Assembly (NCBI RefSeq): GCF_003853415.1
Contig: NZ_QTPP01000034.1
Coordinates: 22,442-86,441, forward strand
Direction: 5' to 3'
Source: Burkholderia sp. Bp9142
Lineage (GTDB): Bacteria; Pseudomonadota; Gammaproteobacteria; Burkholderiales; Burkholderiaceae
DNA: 64,000 nt
In this document: piece by piece, positions 42,373 to 51,060 of the stretch
Layout: every line of letters starts with the position of its first letter
Position numbering within the stretch: position 1 is the first letter of the stretch
Position numbers and translations under genes: made by a program
The notes under the pieces: generated by a model
What the model was told of the DNA's origin: nothing
Seen by the model: the letters and a program-made list of their open reading frames with translations, nothing else
Databases searched by the model: none

Positions 42373-43029
42373 TCAGGCCGCGGCCTTGCGCGTCGCGTCG
42401 ATCAGCGGCACGCCGGTCAGCTTCTCCAGTTCGTCGAACGACAGGTCGGTGAAGATCTCGCTCACCGCGAGGCCGTCCGACGTCACGTCGAGCACGGCGA
42501 GATCGGTGTAGATGCGGCTCACGCACTGCACGCCGGTCACCGGATACGAGCACTGCGCGACGATCTTGCTCTCGCCCTGTTTCGTCAGGTGTTCCATCAT
42601 CACGAACACCTGCTTCGCGCCGATCGCGAGGTCCATCGCGCCGCCGACGGCCGGAATCGCATCGGGCGCGCCCGTATGCCAGTTCGCGAGGTCGCCGTTC
42701 GCCGACACCTGGAACGCGCCGAGCACGCAGTAGTCGAGGTGGCCGCCGCGCATCATCGCGAACGAATCCGAGTGGTGGAAATACGCGCCGCCGGTGAGCA
42801 GCGTCACGTGCTGCTTGCCGGCGTTGATCAGCTCGTCGTCCTCCTCGCCGGGCGCGGGCGCCGGGCCCATGCCGAGCAGGCCGTTCTCGCTGTGCAGGAA
42901 GATTTCCTTGGCTCGATCGAGGTGGTTCGCCACCAGCGTCGGCACACCGATGCCGAGATTCACGTACGCGCCTTCGGGGATGTCCTGGGCGACGCGCTTG
43001 GCCATTTCATCGCGGGTCAGTCGTTTCAT
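42373..43029 (-). CDS. pcaJ: 3-oxoadipate CoA-transferase subunit B PcaJ
   Basis: 218 residues from ATG 43029. Class I CoA-transferase beta subunit: catalytic glutamate Glu48 in SENGLLGMG, then GGAMDLAIGAKQV and the C-terminal QCVSRIYTDLAVLDV typical of this subunit. It forms a heteromer with PcaI, transferring CoA from succinyl-CoA to 3-oxoadipate. It starts 10 bases after the pcaI stop, so the two are coupled. Related ScoB or AtoA-type subunits are excluded mainly by context. Confidence 0.93.
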   Translation of the reverse strand: MKRLTRDEMAKRVAQDIPEGAYVNLGIGVPTLVANHLDRAKEIFLHSENGLLGMGPAPAPGEEDDELINAGKQHVTLLTGGAYFHHSDSFAMMRGGHLDYCVLGAFQVSANGDLANWHTGAPDAIPAVGGAMDLAIGAKQVFVMMEHLTKQGESKIVAQCSYPVTGVQCVSRIYTDLAVLDVTSDGLAVSEIFTDLSFDELEKLTGVPLIDATRKAAA

Positions 43030-43039
43030 TTCAGTATCC

Positions 43040-43756
43040 TCAGGCGGCTTGGGATGCGGCACGTTCGGCGGCCAGCTCGGCCGCATGCGCGGCCTGCGGC
43101 ACTTCGACGACGCGCTGCACGAAAATGCCCGGCGTCACGATGTGTTCCGGGTTCAGCCCGCCGAGCGGCACGACTTCCGACACCTGCACGATCGCGACCT
43201 TCGCGGCGCTGGCCATGATCGGCCCGAAGTTGCGCGCGGTCTTGCGATACACCAGGTTGCCCCAGCGGTCGCCCTTGTACGCCTTCACCAGCGCGAAATC
43301 GGCGTGGATCGGCGTCTCGAACACATACGACTTGCCGTCGATCACGCGCGTTTCCTTGCCTTCCGCGAGCTTCGTGCCGAAGCCCGTCGGCGTGAAGAAG
43401 CCGCCGATGCCGGCGCCCGCCGCGCGGATCCGCTCCGCGAGGTTGCCCTGCGGCACCAGCTCCAGCTCGATCTCGCCCGCGCGGTACAGCGCGTCGAACA
43501 CTTGCGAGTCGCTCTGGCGCGGGAACGAGCAGATGATCTTGCGCACCCGCTTCGCCTTGAGCAGCGCCGCGAGGCCCGTCTCGCCGTTGCCCGCGTTGTT
43601 GTTGACGATCGTCAGGCCGCGCGCGCCCTGCTCGATCAGCGCGTCGATCAGCTCGGACGGCATGCCTGCCGTGCCGAAACCGCCGATCATGATGGTCGCG
43701 CCGTCGTGGACGTCCGCGACCGCCGATTGAAGCGATTCGAAAATCTTGTTGACCAT
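43040..43756 (-). CDS. pcaI: 3-oxoadipate CoA-transferase subunit A PcaI
   Basis: 238 residues from ATG 43756, preceded by AGGAAGAGAC; longer in-frame starts would run into the operator. CoA-transferase alpha subunit with the glycine-rich GGFGTAGMP, NNNAGNGETGLAALL and GIGGFFTPTGFGT segments. First gene of the pcaIJBDCK transcript. An adjacent double palindrome at 43858-43891 indicates control by an IclR-type regulator such as PcaR or PcaU. The C-terminal tail after residue 225 is Ala-rich. Confidence 0.93.
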   Translation of the reverse strand: MVNKIFESLQSAVADVHDGATIMIGGFGTAGMPSELIDALIEQGARGLTIVNNNAGNGETGLAALLKAKRVRKIICSFPRQSDSQVFDALYRAGEIELELVPQGNLAERIRAAGAGIGGFFTPTGFGTKLAEGKETRVIDGKSYVFETPIHADFALVKAYKGDRWGNLVYRKTARNFGPIMASAAKVAIVQVSEVVPLGGLNPEHIVTPGIFVQRVVEVPQAAHAAELAAERAASQAA

Positions 43757-43857
43757 GTCTCTTCCTGATACGAACCCGCGGCACGATGCGCGGCCTGTCG
43801 AGGGGACACGCGCGTGTCGCGTGCCGCGCCGGAGGCCGTCGTCGACCCTCGGCATTT

Positions 43858-43891
43858 GTTCGCTATTCGAACCTAGATTCGATTAGCGAAC
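43858..43891. promoter_or_regulatory. Double operator GTTCG-N5-CGAAC before pcaI (IclR/PcaR type)
   Basis: Two 15-bp boxes: GTTCGCTATTCGAAC (43858-43872), a perfect palindrome of arms GTTCG/CGAAC, and ATTCGATTAGCGAAC (43877-43891). The outer ends GTTCGCTA and TAGCGAAC also form an 8-bp inverted repeat, so the whole element is symmetric. The form resembles published PcaR/PcaU sites (GTTCGATAATCGCAC type). It lies about 100 bases before pcaI, between pobA and pcaI. No IclR gene is in the window. Confidence 0.65.
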
Positions 43892-43901
43892 GATGGGCCG
43901 A

Positions 43902-45134
43902 TCATAGAGTCGCGCACAGCGCGTTGTCAAGGCGGGATGCCTCGGGGGGTATCTGGTCGTCGAACGGCAGGCCGACGTAGTTTTCGGCCAGCGACTGCGC
44001 GGCGGCCCGCGAGCGCGTCACGTACTTCAGCTCGGCAAACTTCAGGCGATTGACGAACGGCGAGTCGTCCGGCGACGCATGCAGCATGTTCGTCATGAAG
44101 TACGAGAAATGCTCGGCGCGCCACACGCGTTCGAGGCAGGTCGCCGAATAACGCTCGAGCGGCGTCGCGTCGCCGTTGCGGTAGCGGGCACCGAGCGCGC
44201 GGGACAGCGCGCGGACGTCGGCCACCGCGAGGTTCATCCCCTTCGCGCCGGTCGGCGGCACGATGTGCGCGGCGTCGCCGGCGAGGAACAGGCGGCCGTG
44301 CTGCATCGTCTCCGACACGAAGCTGCGCATCGGCGTCACGCTCTTCTGCGTGATCCGGCCCTCGGTCGGCGTCCAGCCGGTGTCGTTCGAGAAGCGCGTG
44401 TGCAGTTCGTCCCAGATCCGCGCATCGGACCATTCGGCGAGGTTTTCGTCGGGCTTGCACTGCAGGTAGAGGCGCGTGACCGTCGGCGAGCGCATCGAGA
44501 ACAGCGCGAAGCCGTTCTCGTGATGCGCGTAGACGAGTTCATCGAGCGACGGCGCCGCGTCGGCGAGGATGCCGAGCCACGCGAACGGATAGACGCGCTC
44601 GAACGTGTTCAGCCGCTCGGCGGGGATCGTCTGGCGCGCGATGCCGTGGAAGCCGTCGCAGCCGGCAATGTAGTCGCAGTCGATGCGGTCCGCGCGGCCG
44701 TCCGCGTGCTTGAACGTGACGAACGGGTGCTCGCTTTCGACGTCGTGCAGCGCGACGTCGCTGACTTCGAAGTGCATCGGATGGCCATGCGCGTCGCCGG
44801 CCGCGATCAGGTCGCGCACGACTTCATGCTGGCTGTAGACGGTGATCGCGCGCCCGCCGGTGAGCTCGCTCAGGTCGATGCGATGGCGCTGGCCGGAGAA
44901 CAACAGCTCGATGCCGTGATGTTCGAGCCCTTCGCGGCGCATCCGCTCGCCGAGGCCGGCTTCGTTCAGCGTGTCGACGGTGCCCTGCTCCAGCACGCCG
45001 GCGCGGATGCGGTTCTCGCAGTATTCGCGCGAACGCGCTTCGACGAGGATGGAATCGACGCCTTGCAGGCGCAGCAGATGGGAAAGCAAAAGGCCGGACG
45101 GACCGGCGCCGATGATGGCGACCTGGGTGCGCAT
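43902..45134 (-). CDS. pobA: 4-hydroxybenzoate 3-monooxygenase PobA
   Basis: 410 residues, slightly longer than the usual 394. FAD-binding GAGPSGLLLSHLL near the N-terminus, the segment RIRAGVLEQGTVD unique to this enzyme, the DG-type motif YIAGCDGFHGIARQ and GDAAHIVPPTGAKGMNLA near 285. It makes protocatechuate from 4-hydroxybenzoate with NADPH and O2. ATG 45134 follows GGAGACGAACA. It is divergent from a LysR gene and ends 10 bases from the pcaI operator. Confidence 0.95.
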   Translation of the reverse strand: MRTQVAIIGAGPSGLLLSHLLRLQGVDSILVEARSREYCENRIRAGVLEQGTVDTLNEAGLGERMRREGLEHHGIELLFSGQRHRIDLSELTGGRAITVYSQHEVVRDLIAAGDAHGHPMHFEVSDVALHDVESEHPFVTFKHADGRADRIDCDYIAGCDGFHGIARQTIPAERLNTFERVYPFAWLGILADAAPSLDELVYAHHENGFALFSMRSPTVTRLYLQCKPDENLAEWSDARIWDELHTRFSNDTGWTPTEGRITQKSVTPMRSFVSETMQHGRLFLAGDAAHIVPPTGAKGMNLAVADVRALSRALGARYRNGDATPLERYSATCLERVWRAEHFSYFMTNMLHASPDDSPFVNRLKFAELKYVTRSRAAAQSLAENYVGLPFDDQIPPEASRLDNALCATL

Positions 45135-45135
45135 T

Positions 45136-45165
45136 GTTCGTCTCCAGAACATTGGTTCGAATAAT
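45136..45165. promoter_or_regulatory. pobA/LysR intergenic palindromes
   Basis: GTTCGTCTCCAGAAC (arms GTTC/GAAC, 15 bp like the pcaI boxes) overlaps the pobA ribosome site, and next to it ATTGGTTCGAATAAT has LysR-type T-N11-A spacing around TTCGAA. Either may be the operator for the divergent LysR; the first may be an IclR box. Pattern only. Confidence 0.35.
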
Positions 45166-45250
45166 GGAGACCATTTGAGCGCTTTCCCGACTATCCGGCA
45201 ACGCGATTCAGAAGATATGTTGTATACGTTTTGACGATACTGGCCCGACG

Positions 45251-46177
45251 ATGGAAGCGCTCGATCTGAACCTCATTCCCTACCTCGTCGCGCTCGACGA
45301 CACGCGCAACGTGAGCCGCGCCGGCGACCTGCTCGGCGTGAGCCAGCCGCGCGTGAGCACGGCGCTCGGCCGCCTGCGCGAGTACTTCGGCGATCCGCTG
45401 TTCGTGCGCACGTCCCGCGGGATGGAGCCGACGCCGCGCGCGCTCGCGCTGCTGCCGGCCGCGCGCGACGCGCTCGCGCAGATCGAGCGCGGCCTCGTCG
45501 CGCCGCACGACTTCGATCCGGCGGCGAGCACGCATACGTTCTCGATCGCGCTGTCGGACGTCGGCGAGATCGTGTTCCTGCCGAAGCTGCTGCAGGCGTT
45601 CGCGACGCTTGCGCCGCACGCGAACCTGCGCTCGGTCTCGCTCGCGCACGACGAAGTCGGCCGCGGCCTCGAAGCCGGTTCGATCGATCTGGCGGTCGGC
45701 TATTTCCCCGATCTGGACGGCAACAACTTCTTCCAGCAGCGGCTGTTTACGCACCGGTTCGTCTGCCTGATGCGGCGCGGCCATCCGCTCGAGCAGGCGC
45801 GCCCGTTCACCGCCGAGCAGTTCCTCGCCTGCGGGCATGCGGTGGTGCGCGCCGAGGGGCGCAGCCAGGAGGTGCTCGAGAAATACCTCGCGAAGCAGCG
45901 CATGCAGCGCCGCGCGGTGCTCGAGACGCCGCACTTCATGAGCCTGCCGTTCATCCTGAGCCGCACCGACCTGATCGCGACGGTGCCGCATGCGATTGGC
46001 TATGCGTATGCGGCCGAGCACGCGTTCATCGTGCCGGTCGAGCCGCCGCTCGCGCTGCCGCGCTTCGACCTGAAGCAGCACTGGCACCGCAAGTACCACA
46101 ACGATCCGCGCACCGCGTGGCTGCGCGGCATCGTCGCGTCGCTGTTCAACGACGAGCAGGACGAATGGCCGAAGTGA
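45251..46177 (+). CDS. LysR-family regulator, probable pobA regulator
   Basis: 308 residues. The helix-turn-helix SRAGDLLGVSQPRVSTALGRLRE is at about residues 20-43, with the usual effector-binding domain after. The start MEALDLNLIPYLVALDD is of NodD/PcaQ/PobR-like form. It is divergent from pobA with a 116-base intergenic region, the classic arrangement for an activator responding to 4-hydroxybenzoate. In other species PobR is an IclR or AraC protein, so this would be a LysR-type equivalent; the inference is from position. Confidence 0.83.
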   Translation: MEALDLNLIPYLVALDDTRNVSRAGDLLGVSQPRVSTALGRLREYFGDPLFVRTSRGMEPTPRALALLPAARDALAQIERGLVAPHDFDPAASTHTFSIALSDVGEIVFLPKLLQAFATLAPHANLRSVSLAHDEVGRGLEAGSIDLAVGYFPDLDGNNFFQQRLFTHRFVCLMRRGHPLEQARPFTAEQFLACGHAVVRAEGRSQEVLEKYLAKQRMQRRAVLETPHFMSLPFILSRTDLIATVPHAIGYAYAAEHAFIVPVEPPLALPRFDLKQHWHRKYHNDPRTAWLRGIVASLFNDEQDEWPK

Positions 46178-46279
46178 CGCAAGGGGGAGCGGCGGGCCGC
46201 ACGCACGACCCGCGAAAGCATGAAACAATGGCCGGATATCCGCGCCGCCGCTGGCGGGCGCATTCGATGGAGCGACCAG

Positions 46280-46909
46280 ATGGGTAAAAAAAACCCGCGG
46301 CCCGAACCGGCCGCATCCCGGCCGAGCCGGAAAGAAGCCGAGGAGGCCGTTCGCGTGCTGCTGCGCTGGGCCGGTGACGATCCGGCCCGCGAAGGCCTGA
46401 TCGACACGCCGACACGCGTCGTGCGCGCCTATGAGCAGTTCTTCGCCGGCTATGCGGTGGAGCCGCGCGACATCCTCGCGCGCACGTTCAGCGAAGTCGA
46501 CGGCTACGACGAAATGATCGTGCTGAAGGACATCCGCTTCGAGAGCTACTGCGAGCACCACATGGTGCCGATCATCGGCCGCGCGCACGTCGCGTATCTG
46601 CCGAACCATCGCGTCGTCGGCATCTCGAAGCTCGCGCGTCTCGTCGACGCGTTCGCGAAGCGCCTGCAGATCCAGGAAAAAATGACCGTGCAGATCGCCG
46701 ACACGCTGTTCGACGTGCTGCAGCCGAAGGGGGTCGGCGTGATCCTCGAAGCCGCGCACCAGTGCATCTCGACGCGCGGCGTGCACAAGCCGGGCGTCGA
46801 GATGGTCACGTCGCGCATGCTCGGCACGTTCCGCACCGATCCGTCGACGCGCCGCGAATTCCTGTCGATCGTCGCGAATCCTTCTTCAGTCAACCTGACA
46901 AACACGTAA
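46280..46909 (+). CDS. folE: GTP cyclohydrolase I FolE
   Basis: 209 residues from ATG 46280 after TGGAGCGACCAG. Zinc and catalytic motif ESYCEHHMVPIIGRAHVAY, then GISKLARLVD and HQCISTRGV, all diagnostic of type I FolE. It converts GTP to 7,8-dihydroneopterin triphosphate. The stop overlaps the start of an SDR gene (TAATG), a tight pairing that suggests a shared pterin cofactor pathway rather than ordinary folate supply; another folE copy may exist elsewhere. Confidence 0.95.
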   Translation: MGKKNPRPEPAASRPSRKEAEEAVRVLLRWAGDDPAREGLIDTPTRVVRAYEQFFAGYAVEPRDILARTFSEVDGYDEMIVLKDIRFESYCEHHMVPIIGRAHVAYLPNHRVVGISKLARLVDAFAKRLQIQEKMTVQIADTLFDVLQPKGVGVILEAAHQCISTRGVHKPGVEMVTSRMLGTFRTDPSTRREFLSIVANPSSVNLTNT

Positions 46910-47712
46910 TGCAGTCCACGAAGCAAGCGGCGAACGCGCCGGTCGTGCTCGTGACCGGTGCCGCGCGCCGGGCCGGGCGCGCGTTCGCCGAGTATTTCGC
47001 CGCGCACGGCTATCGCACCGCAGTGCACTACGACCGCTCCGCCGATGCCGCGCATGCGGCGGCCCGCACGATCGCCGAACACGGGCACGATTCGGCCGCG
47101 CTGCAGGCCGACCTGTCGGATGCCGCGCAGATCACCGCGCTGATCGACCAGGTGTATGCGCGCTTCGGCCGCCTCGACGTGCTGGTCAACAACGCGTCGG
47201 TGTTCTGGCAGGACCATTTCCCGAGCTTCGACCTCGCGGCGTTCGACCAGGCATGGGCCGTCAACTGCCGCGCGCCGATCCTGCTCACGCGCGCGTTCTA
47301 CGAACGGGCCCGCGCGGCCGGCACGCAGGGCGTCGTCGTCAACGTGGTCGACCAGAAGATCAAGGAAAACTTCCACCGCGACCATTTCAGCTACACGGTC
47401 GCGAAGGCCGCGCTCGGCAACCTCACGCAGATGCTCGCGCTGTCGTCGTCGCCGGTGCTGCGCGTGAATGCGGTGTTCCCCGGGCTGATGCTGCCGAGCG
47501 ACGACCAGACGCAGGCCGACTTCGAACACGCGAGCCGCGCATCGACGCCGCTCGCGCGCATTGCCGGCCCCGACGACGTCGCGAGCGCGATCCTGCTGCT
47601 GACGGGCAGTGCGTACAACGGCGTGGATTTCGTCGTCGACGCGGGGCAGAACCTGATCCGCGTCGACCAGGACGTGCTGTACAAGCATCGTTCGCCGGCC
47701 GGCAAGCACTGA
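46909..47712 (+). CDS. Pteridine-reductase/FolM-like SDR
   Basis: 267 residues starting within the folE stop (TAATG). SDR fold with TGAARRAGRAFAEYF, where the double Arg in the cofactor loop is typical of pteridine reductases (PTR1/FolM) that use NADPH. NNASVF and catalytic YTVAK are present, with Asp instead of the usual Ser in VVNVVDQKIKENF, also a PTR1/FolM feature. Likely reduces dihydromonapterin or dihydrobiopterin to the tetrahydro form used by phenylalanine hydroxylase. The function is inferred from motif and coupling to folE. Confidence 0.85.
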   Translation: MQSTKQAANAPVVLVTGAARRAGRAFAEYFAAHGYRTAVHYDRSADAAHAAARTIAEHGHDSAALQADLSDAAQITALIDQVYARFGRLDVLVNNASVFWQDHFPSFDLAAFDQAWAVNCRAPILLTRAFYERARAAGTQGVVVNVVDQKIKENFHRDHFSYTVAKAALGNLTQMLALSSSPVLRVNAVFPGLMLPSDDQTQADFEHASRASTPLARIAGPDDVASAILLLTGSAYNGVDFVVDAGQNLIRVDQDVLYKHRSPAGKH

Positions 47713-47793
47713 CGGACCGGCGATTCGCAAGCGGCCGCGCGGCCCACGTTCATCCGCGGTGCGCGAACGACGCCCCGCGCCGTTCGCACCGTG

Positions 47794-48714
47794 TTACGGC
47801 TTCTCGGCGCTGCCGCCTTCGCGAACCTTGCCCTGCGCGACGCTCGTGCCGGGCGGCACGCTGTGCGTGAGCCACACGTTGCCGCCGATCACCGAGCCGC
47901 GCCCGATCGTCACGCGGCCGAGAATCGTCGCGCCCGCGTAGATCACCACGTCGTCCTCGACGATCGGATGCCGCGCATTGCCCTTCACCAGCGTGCCTTC
48001 GCCGTCGGCCGGGAAGCTCTTCGCGCCGAGCGTGACGGCCTGGTACACGCGCACGCGCTCGCCGATGATCGCGGTTTCGCCGATCACGACGCCGGTGCCG
48101 TGGTCGATGAAGAAGCTCGGGCCGATCTGCGCGCCCGGGTGGATGTCGATGCCGGTGGCCGAGTGCGCGATTTCATTGATGAAACGCGCGAGCAGCGGCA
48201 CGCCGAGCTGGTGCAATGCATGCGCGAGCCGATGGTGCATCATCGCGAGCACGCCGGGATAGCACAGCAGGATCTCGGTGATGTGCTGCGCGGCCGGATC
48301 GCCCGCGTACGCGGCCTGGATGTCGCTGACCAGCAGCGCGCGAACCGACGGCAACTGCCGGCCGAACTCGCGCGCGATCTCGAACGCGCGTTCGTCGAGC
48401 TCAGCGAACGGCGTGTCCGCATGCTCGGGCAGGAACGGCAGCGCGCGGCGAATCTGTTCGGACAGGATCCGCAGCGTGCTTTCGAGCGTATGGCCGACGT
48501 AATAGTCGACGCTTTCATCAGTCAGATCGGGCGCGCCGTAGTGCGTCGGAAACATCGACGCGCGCAGGCCGGTGACGATCTTGCAGATCGCGTCGCGCGA
48601 CGGCAGCTCGCGGATACCGCGCGGATGACGCGTGCGATGGAGTTCCTCGCGCGATTCGCGCAAGCCGGCAACGATTTCTTCGAGGCCCCACTGACGGGCG
48701 GGTGATGTCGACAT
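47794..48714 (-). CDS. epsC: Serine O-acetyltransferase (EpsC/CysE family)
   Basis: 306 residues. N-terminal helical domain followed by a left-handed beta-helix with hexapeptide repeats: IHPGAQIGPSFFIDHGTGVVIGETAIIG and VVIYAGATILGRVTIGRGSVIGGNVW. It catalyses serine acetylation for cysteine synthesis. The N-terminal extension matches the EpsC-type family. Convergent with the FolM-like gene. ATG 48714 has a weak ribosome site. Confidence 0.92.
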   Translation of the reverse strand: MSTSPARQWGLEEIVAGLRESREELHRTRHPRGIRELPSRDAICKIVTGLRASMFPTHYGAPDLTDESVDYYVGHTLESTLRILSEQIRRALPFLPEHADTPFAELDERAFEIAREFGRQLPSVRALLVSDIQAAYAGDPAAQHITEILLCYPGVLAMMHHRLAHALHQLGVPLLARFINEIAHSATGIDIHPGAQIGPSFFIDHGTGVVIGETAIIGERVRVYQAVTLGAKSFPADGEGTLVKGNARHPIVEDDVVIYAGATILGRVTIGRGSVIGGNVWLTHSVPPGTSVAQGKVREGGSAEKP

Positions 48715-48851
48715 ATGCCAATGCAGGCAGCCGCGCTCGATCGCACGGCCGCTAATAAAGTGACGGGTTCCACAAGATTACCGCGTTTTCGTCCGGCAGC
48801 GGCACGCCGGGGGATCGGCCGGACGGCCGACGCTGGCGCCACGCGACGGCG

Positions 48852-49085
48852 TCAGATCGTGATGCTGCTCGCGTCGATCCAGCGCACCGCCCAGTCGCGC
48901 GCGTGCGCGATCGCGTCGCCTTCGTCGTTGAACTGGAGCTCGGTCGGAAAAAATCGGTTCGCGACGAGTTCCCCGTCGCTCGATCGGGAGATCACGACGT
49001 AGGGCTTGAACGAACCGTCAGTGGCGCGCGCGGGCGCGCAGTTCAACAGATAACCGCGGTGCGTGAACGCAGTAGTCGCTTGCAT
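48852..49085 (-). CDS. Small hypothetical protein (77 residues)
   Basis: Sequence starts MQATTAFTHRGYLLNCAP and includes KPYVVISRSSDGELVANRFFP and ending WAVRWIDAS, a compact alpha/beta pattern without membrane segments. Upstream GAGGTGGCGGATTC is an acceptable ribosome site. I do not recognise a named family; similar small proteins are common in Burkholderia. Monocistronic, divergent from the gene at 49364. Confidence 0.7.
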   Translation of the reverse strand: MQATTAFTHRGYLLNCAPARATDGSFKPYVVISRSSDGELVANRFFPTELQFNDEGDAIAHARDWAVRWIDASSITI

Positions 49086-49363
49086 GAATCCGCCACCTCT
49101 AGTCCCTTGCCTTGTTGTTCACTACCCGTCTTAAGGGTGCTGCGGCGCCCTGGTGCGGGCAGAGTCGGCGAGACTGCATCCCCTGTCGCCGCTCCGCAGG
49201 AAAAGAATCATACTCTGTAGAAAACGGGTGTTCTAGCTGAAATAAATCATGACAAATCAGTGCGCGCCGTGCGAACGCGGCGATCGCCCGCGCGCCTTTT
49301 TCCCGTCGTGCCCGGAACGGGATTTGCTTCGATCCGGATCGCATCGCCGCCAGGAGAGCCGCG

Positions 49364-49774
49364 ATGGAATCGTCAGCTCAAACACCCTCCGCGCACCCGC
49401 GCAGCATCGAACTCGACAACGACGACACGCACGACAGCACCGTCGACACCGACGGCAAGAATCGCGAGGCCGCGCGTCTCGCGAGCGGCGGCGCGTTCTC
49501 GCCAGACCAGATCACGGGCAGCAACGCGTCGCTCGTCAATGCGATGCCCGAGGCCGGCGACGGCTTCGCCGGCTTCGACAGCCGGCCCGGCGGCAATCAT
49601 CCGGCGTTCGCGCTGCGTGCCGGCTACGTGGTGATCGAGAAGGGGTTCGACGCGCCGTCGCAAGCGGGCGACAAGCTGTACGGCCCGGTTCATCGGATGT
49701 ATGGCAGCGCGTACTGGCCCGGTCACGGCCGCCGGCCGGAACGGGTGATCGAAATCACGGCGGTGCCGAAGTAA
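49364..49774 (+). CDS. Hypothetical protein (136 residues)
   Basis: ATG 49364 is preceded by AGGAGAGCCGCG. The first 70 residues are hydrophilic and probably disordered, rich in Asp, Ser and Ala. A more ordered C-terminal half has AGYVVIEKGFDAPSQAGDKLYGPVHRMYG. No signal peptide or membrane helix. I do not recognise it. Codon bias fits the genome, so it is likely real. Confidence 0.65.
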   Translation: MESSAQTPSAHPRSIELDNDDTHDSTVDTDGKNREAARLASGGAFSPDQITGSNASLVNAMPEAGDGFAGFDSRPGGNHPAFALRAGYVVIEKGFDAPSQAGDKLYGPVHRMYGSAYWPGHGRRPERVIEITAVPK

Positions 49775-50434
49775 TGCGCGCGGCGTTTGAATCGGTCGTT
49801 CGATTGCCGGGGTGCGCCGGGGCCGACGGCCGATGGCGGTGGATCGGCGTGCGCGCTCGCGCGCCGGTCGTTCGGTCCGCAGATAGCGCGACCTTCCGAA
49901 TCGGCGCCGGTATCGATATCGGCGCCGGGTTCGGTACTCGGGGTTTCGCAACGCAGATGCACGGACGTTGATCGAAGTCACGTCGTCGCGATACGGACGC
50001 GATTCAATGGATGGCAAGGCGCGCGGTTTGCCGGACGGTCATCGGCATGCGTCGACGACGCGGGATTGTGGCTCGGGCACGCTCGCATGCCGACCGTCGC
50101 CCGATGCCCGTGCAACCGTTACCGCTGACGATCCGGTATCCGCACGGCGTTCGCGTGCCGTCATTGCATGCGCCAACCGTCGCGATCCGTTGTCCGGGCG
50201 TCGGATGCGGTCATCACGCGTTCGTGAATCCGCCGCGCACATCGCGCGGCGCACCGTGAAGCGCGTGCATGGCTCGCGACCGTCGCACGCCGCCGCAACG
50301 GCTGAAGCGCCGCGATCGCGACGACCGGCACGTCGCTGCAAAGTCCCTGCCATTGGTTTACTCTGCCTCGCAGCAACGCGCGACCCGCTCGGCCGTTCGG
50401 CCGGCTTCCGCCCAACCCGCCACTCGGAGACACT
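49775..50434. other. Intergenic region of 660 bases, no gene supported
   Basis: No open frame in the region shows protein-like composition or a ribosome site, despite several open stretches caused by high GC. No clear hairpin or repeat. The universal-stress gene promoter should lie near the right end; I see no FNR box (TTGAT-N4-ATCAA) there. Confidence 0.5.
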
Positions 50435-50902
50435 ATGTACAAGCGCATTCTGGTTGCCGTCGACGGCAGCGACACGTCCCGCCACGCGTTCGATGCCGCG
50501 CTCGCGCTCGCGAAGGAGCACGGTGCTGAACTGCAACCGCTCTACGTCGTCGAGAACGCCGCGATCTATTACAACGTACCGGGCTACGATCCGTCCGTGC
50601 TGCGCGACCAGCTCATCGCGCAAGGCAATGCGCTCGCGGCGGATTTCAGGAAGCTGATGCAGGCGGCGGGCGTGAAGGGCGAGACGCTGACGAACGAAGC
50701 GTCGTCGCTCAACGACGTGTCGACGCTGATCCTCGACGGTGCGAAGGCGTTCGGCGCCGATCTGCTGGTGCTCGGCACGCATGGCCGGCGCGGCTTCCGC
50801 CGCCTCGTGCTCGGCAGCATCGCCGAACAGTGCGTGCGGCATGCGACGCTGCCCGTGCTGCTGATTCCGGCCGCCGCGCATACGGACGAGCAGGCAGGCT
50901 GA
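50435..50902 (+). CDS. Universal stress protein (UspA family)
   Basis: 155 residues, a single Usp domain. N-terminal KRILVAVDGSDTSRHAFDAAL and the ATP-binding motif GTHGRRGFRRLVLGS (G-2x-G-9x-G-S form) near residues 112-126. An ATP-binding Usp of the MJ0577 type. Often induced by low oxygen or stationary phase; the FNR-type gene 158 bases downstream fits with that. Confidence 0.9.
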   Translation: MYKRILVAVDGSDTSRHAFDAALALAKEHGAELQPLYVVENAAIYYNVPGYDPSVLRDQLIAQGNALAADFRKLMQAAGVKGETLTNEASSLNDVSTLILDGAKAFGADLLVLGTHGRRGFRRLVLGSIAEQCVRHATLPVLLIPAAAHTDEQAG

Positions 50903-51060
50903 GCGGCGTTAACGCGCGCATTGCGGATGCGCGGCGGCATGCACGCCTGCCGTTGCGACGCCACGCGGCATGTGCGCGCGGTCGCGACGTTTTGTCACCC
51001 GACAGCCGCAACTTGCGGTGGGACAATGATTCCGTCGATTCAATGCCGGAGTAAACGATC

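Noticed and set aside
49787..50128. Possible 113-residue gene in the 660-base gap
   Set aside because: No ribosome site, no protein-like segments, biased composition expected from GC-rich non-coding DNA.
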